Positions 61,796 through 64,000 of a stretch of DNA of 64,000 bases are shown here, piece after piece. The position numbers and the translations under genes were made by a program. The stretch is from assembly GCF_000715075.1 (NCBI RefSeq), contig NC_134101.1:134740237-134804236 (forward strand), in the 5' to 3' direction. The DNA comes from Nicotiana tabacum (Eukaryota > Streptophyta > Magnoliopsida > Solanales > Solanaceae). The notes under the pieces are model-generated. The model was not told the DNA's origin and did not search any database. It saw nothing but the letters and a program-made list of their open reading frames with translations. Within the stretch, counting starts at the first letter, position 1. Every line of letters begins with the position of its first letter.

Positions 61796-63008
61796 GGTGA
61801 AATGGCTTCCTAGCCACTTAAACTTGCATCAGTTTGTAAAGCCGATATATAAACTTTTGGGTTTCCCATTTGAACACCTTTACTTAAAAAAATGGCTACT
61901 AATAAACACTTGTAATAATGTTTGTTGTTCAGTTGCTGCTGACATGGATTTAATTCAATATATTGCATAGCCACATCATCCATTCATTCACTTTTTTTGA
62001 CACCTGTATTAATCAGACACCCACAATTATAGCAAAGATGAACATAGACAACTACTGACACTTGCATTTTCCGATTAAAAACCATCCTAGCGTCCCGTCG
62101 CCGGCGACCGGCCAAAAGAGCAGCTGGTAATAGGGAAGATGAACACAAACATAACAGCATTGGCAAAGCCGAAATACCTAGTTATATATCGAAACCCACC
62201 TTTTACTAAGACTGTTGCCAATTTCAACACCCTCGATTACCTCCGTCTCACCACCATCTCCGGCATCTCTATCACTATCGGCTACCTCTCCTGTAAACTC
62301 TTTTCTCTGCTTTACTTTTTAGCAGTCAAATCTTATTAATCAAATCTTAAATCAACCAAAACCCTAAGAAAAAACCCGTTAACAAATCAACTGACCCAGA
62401 TCAAATAAACCCCAAGAAACTAAAAAAAAAAAAAAGAAATAACTCCAGCACTAGACATGCAAATGAGTATAAAATTATAGAATCTTGAACTGTGAAAAAA
62501 AATAACGGCGGTGGTCGGTGGCGGGTTATAGTTCCAATGAAGATAACTAGAACAGAGATTTATAGATACAATTATACAGGTGCAGATTTACATATATAGA
62601 GAGAGAAAAAGGAAGTATTGTAGAGAACAAGAGAGCAAAAATGGATGCAACAAAATGCATGGACGATATTTTTTGGTGGGGAAGACGTCAGACGCTGGGA
62701 GAGAGGGGAAAAGAGAAGGGAAAAGGGAAATGTCTCTTTTTTCTTTTCTTTTTTGGTCTCATTTATATTTTATTTTGATTATCATATTTTTTTAATAAAA
62801 ATAATACAATTCACGTGCCTTTGTAGCGTGATTTGCACACAATTTAGCCATGTCAGCTGCACCGCTTCCATGTAGGCATAGTAAACGGTCAAATGTATTT
62901 ATTAGTATCTATTGCATCAAGTTGGAGTGTTCAAATGGGAAAAGTGCAAGTTCATGTATCGGCTTTTAAAAGCCCTACAAATTTAAGTGGCCAGGAAGCC
63001 ATTACGCC
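61796..63008. mobile_element. Pack-MULE-like element, 1.2 kb
   Basis: Inverted ends of about 125 bp: GGTGAAATGGCTTCCTAGCC at left and, inverted, GGCGTAATGGCTTCCTGGCC at right, both continuing through GCCGATA...ACTT and CCCATTTGAACAC. Flanks TTAGATTAT (61787-61795) and TTAGATTAA (63009-63017) are a 9-bp duplication with one change; the empty site TTAGATTAA is at 51171-51179 in the other LTR. There is no transposase. The cargo includes a gene fragment at 62139-62339. Confidence 0.85.
62139..62295 (+). pseudogene. Captured first exon of a mitochondrial complex I subunit gene
   Basis: MNTNITALAKPKYLVIYRNP, PFTKTVANFNTLDYLRLTTI and SGISITIGYLS closely resemble the N-terminus of the plant NADH-ubiquinone oxidoreductase roughly 21-kDa subunit (Arabidopsis At4g16450-like), recalled from memory. 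After GYLS comes GTAAACTCTTTTCTCTGC, which looks like a 5' splice site and intron start, so genomic DNA rather than mRNA was captured. The rest of the protein is absent. GC-rich sequence just upstream (62090-62115) may be the captured 5' UTR. The open frame to 62339 continues only by reading intron. Confidence 0.65.
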
Positions 63009-64000
63009 TTAGATTAATGGGTTATAAGCAAAAAGGAGTTAGGAATCATTACCCAATCGATATCTCTGAAAATCCCTCGAAACCTCGCTCAAATCCGAGC
63101 TCCCAAGCTCTAGTTTTCACAAAAATGGCTAAACCCTCGACTTTGAAATTTTATATTCTGCCCAACTATTTTCTTCTTCGCGAACGCGGAAGGACCCTCG
63201 CGTTCGCGAAGCACAACTCTGCTTGGTCCATCTTTCCTCTTTCACGAATGCAATCCCCAAGTCGCGAACGCGATGACCAGCCTCCCTCCTCCTACGTGAA
63301 CGCGGGACTACCTTCTCTAACGCGTAGGTATGAGACCCCACAGCCTCACGAACGCGGGAATACCTTCGCGAACGCGAAGCATCAAACCTTCACCAGACCC
63401 AGCCCTAGCTCCTCTTCACGAATGTGAGACCCCACTCGCGAACGCGAAGAAGGAAACCAGGACTGACTGCTGCAACTCTTTCTGCAATTTTCTAAGTTCC
63501 AAAAATGACCCGTTGAGCATCTGAAACACACCCAAGGCCTATGACCTCAACCAAACATGCCAACCAATCCTAAAACATCATTCAAACTTGTTCCAATCTT
63601 CGGAATGCTCAAAACAACATCAGAAAACCAATTTAACATCGGATTTAAGCCTAAGAACTCCAAAAACTCTCAAATTACGTTTTTGAGCAAAAGGTCTATC
63701 AAACCTCGCCCGAATGACCTGAAATTTTGCAAGCACATAAAATTCAACACTACGGAGGTTATCCAACTTCCGGAATGCCATTCCGACCATGATATCAAAA
63801 TCTCACTATCGAACCGGAAATTTCAAAAATTCAATTTTTGGCATTTCAAGCCTAAATAAGCTACGTACCTCCAAAACACAATTCGGACACGCTCCTAAAC
63901 CCGAAATTACCCAACGGAGCTAACGGTACCAACAAAGTTCTATTCTGAGGCCATCCTCACACTGCTCCGACTACGATCCAAATTTTAAAGCTTAAGCTCT

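Larger units (their letters stand above)
49523..64000 (-). mobile_element. Tekay (Del) chromovirus, minus strand, nested and partial
   Basis: A Ty3/gypsy element reading leftward: 5' LTR 60140 to beyond 64000, primer site, gag, PR, RT, RNase H, INT with chromodomain, polypurine tract, and 3' LTR 49523-55322. Only the outer (start) end of the 5' LTR, about 150 bp, is outside the window. Each LTR holds a different later insertion. Gag-pol is broken into many frames, so the element is dead. Confidence 0.9.
60140..64000 (-). repeat. Tekay 5' LTR (runs off the window)
   Basis: Aligns with 49523-55322. Its terminal TG is mutated to TT (TTTCACGACCC). It is interrupted by the Mutator-like element 61796-63008. 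The window ends at AAAGCTTAAGCTCT, matching about 55160-55175 of the other LTR. Confidence 0.9.

Noticed and set aside
62139..62339. Small intact host gene
   Set aside because: The frame ends in intron-like sequence, the rest of the protein is missing, and it is enclosed by transposon ends.

Overview
This window is plant nuclear DNA, almost certainly from a Solanaceae species (Nicotiana-like). The reasons are a TS-SINE-type tail, Solanaceae-style Sirevirus, Tat and Tekay retrotransposons, and a dicot plastid-lipase gene with canonical GT-AG introns. I see no tRNA, rRNA, CRISPR array, organellar or prokaryotic gene. There is one intact host gene, a five-exon chloroplast phospholipase A1 of the PLIP2/PLIP3 type (CDS 29656-32760, + strand, 737 aa). 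Nearly everything else is transposable-element DNA, often nested.

Layout. 1-6116: 3' part of a Sirevirus-type Ty1/copia element (decayed RT/RNase H, env-like third ORF region, several polypurine tracts, LTR 3411-4990, then a tandem partial LTR copy to 6116). 6117-6724: scraps of another copia leader and a LINE-like tail. 6725-16870: a Tat/Grande-like Ty3/gypsy element (5' LTR, gag, PR, RT, RNase H, INT, a 26-bp tandem repeat block, then a spliced antisense gene of the Transposase_28 type with its own TATA box). 16871-17970: gypsy LTR fragment broken by TA microsatellites, then a SINE tail. 18139-28158: a Ty1/copia element (Copia A) with three LTRs in tandem (dimer), flanked by a perfect GTATT target duplication and lying about 1.5 kb upstream of the lipase ATG. 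28159-33800: lipase gene and flanks. 33801-35066: a Mutator-like MITE and a Stowaway MITE. 35289-38188: solo-type LTR of a 2.9-kb LTR gypsy family. 38189-42603: diverged duplications, hAT-like repeat, two Mutator-like non-autonomous elements with 9-bp target duplications. 42604-49281: Copia B, split by an inverted solo LTR (44097-46968) of the same family as 35289-38188, with a huge TTC expansion in one LTR only. 49523-64000: a minus-strand Tekay chromovirus (5' LTR at right and running off the window, 3' LTR at left). Its left LTR contains a solo LTR (51484-54499); its right LTR contains a Mutator-like element (61796-63008) that appears to carry the first exon of a mitochondrial complex I subunit gene.

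The most unusual signal is at RNA-structure scale. Several unrelated element families here carry arrays of very short hairpins whose stems differ in sequence but stay complementary, usually with a purine-rich AGA/GAG/GAA loop on the element's sense strand. Examples are the Sirevirus LTR ladder (4386-4633), the gag-pol interval of Copia A and B (19991-20979, 47011-47893), a 3' hairpin shared by Copia A, Copia B and perhaps the Tat gypsy element (27421-27486 and others), and the GCCC-GAG-GGGC series in a solo LTR (52137-52273). Coordinates of nested elements rest on target-site duplications read directly; family names come from remembered protein motifs and were not searched.
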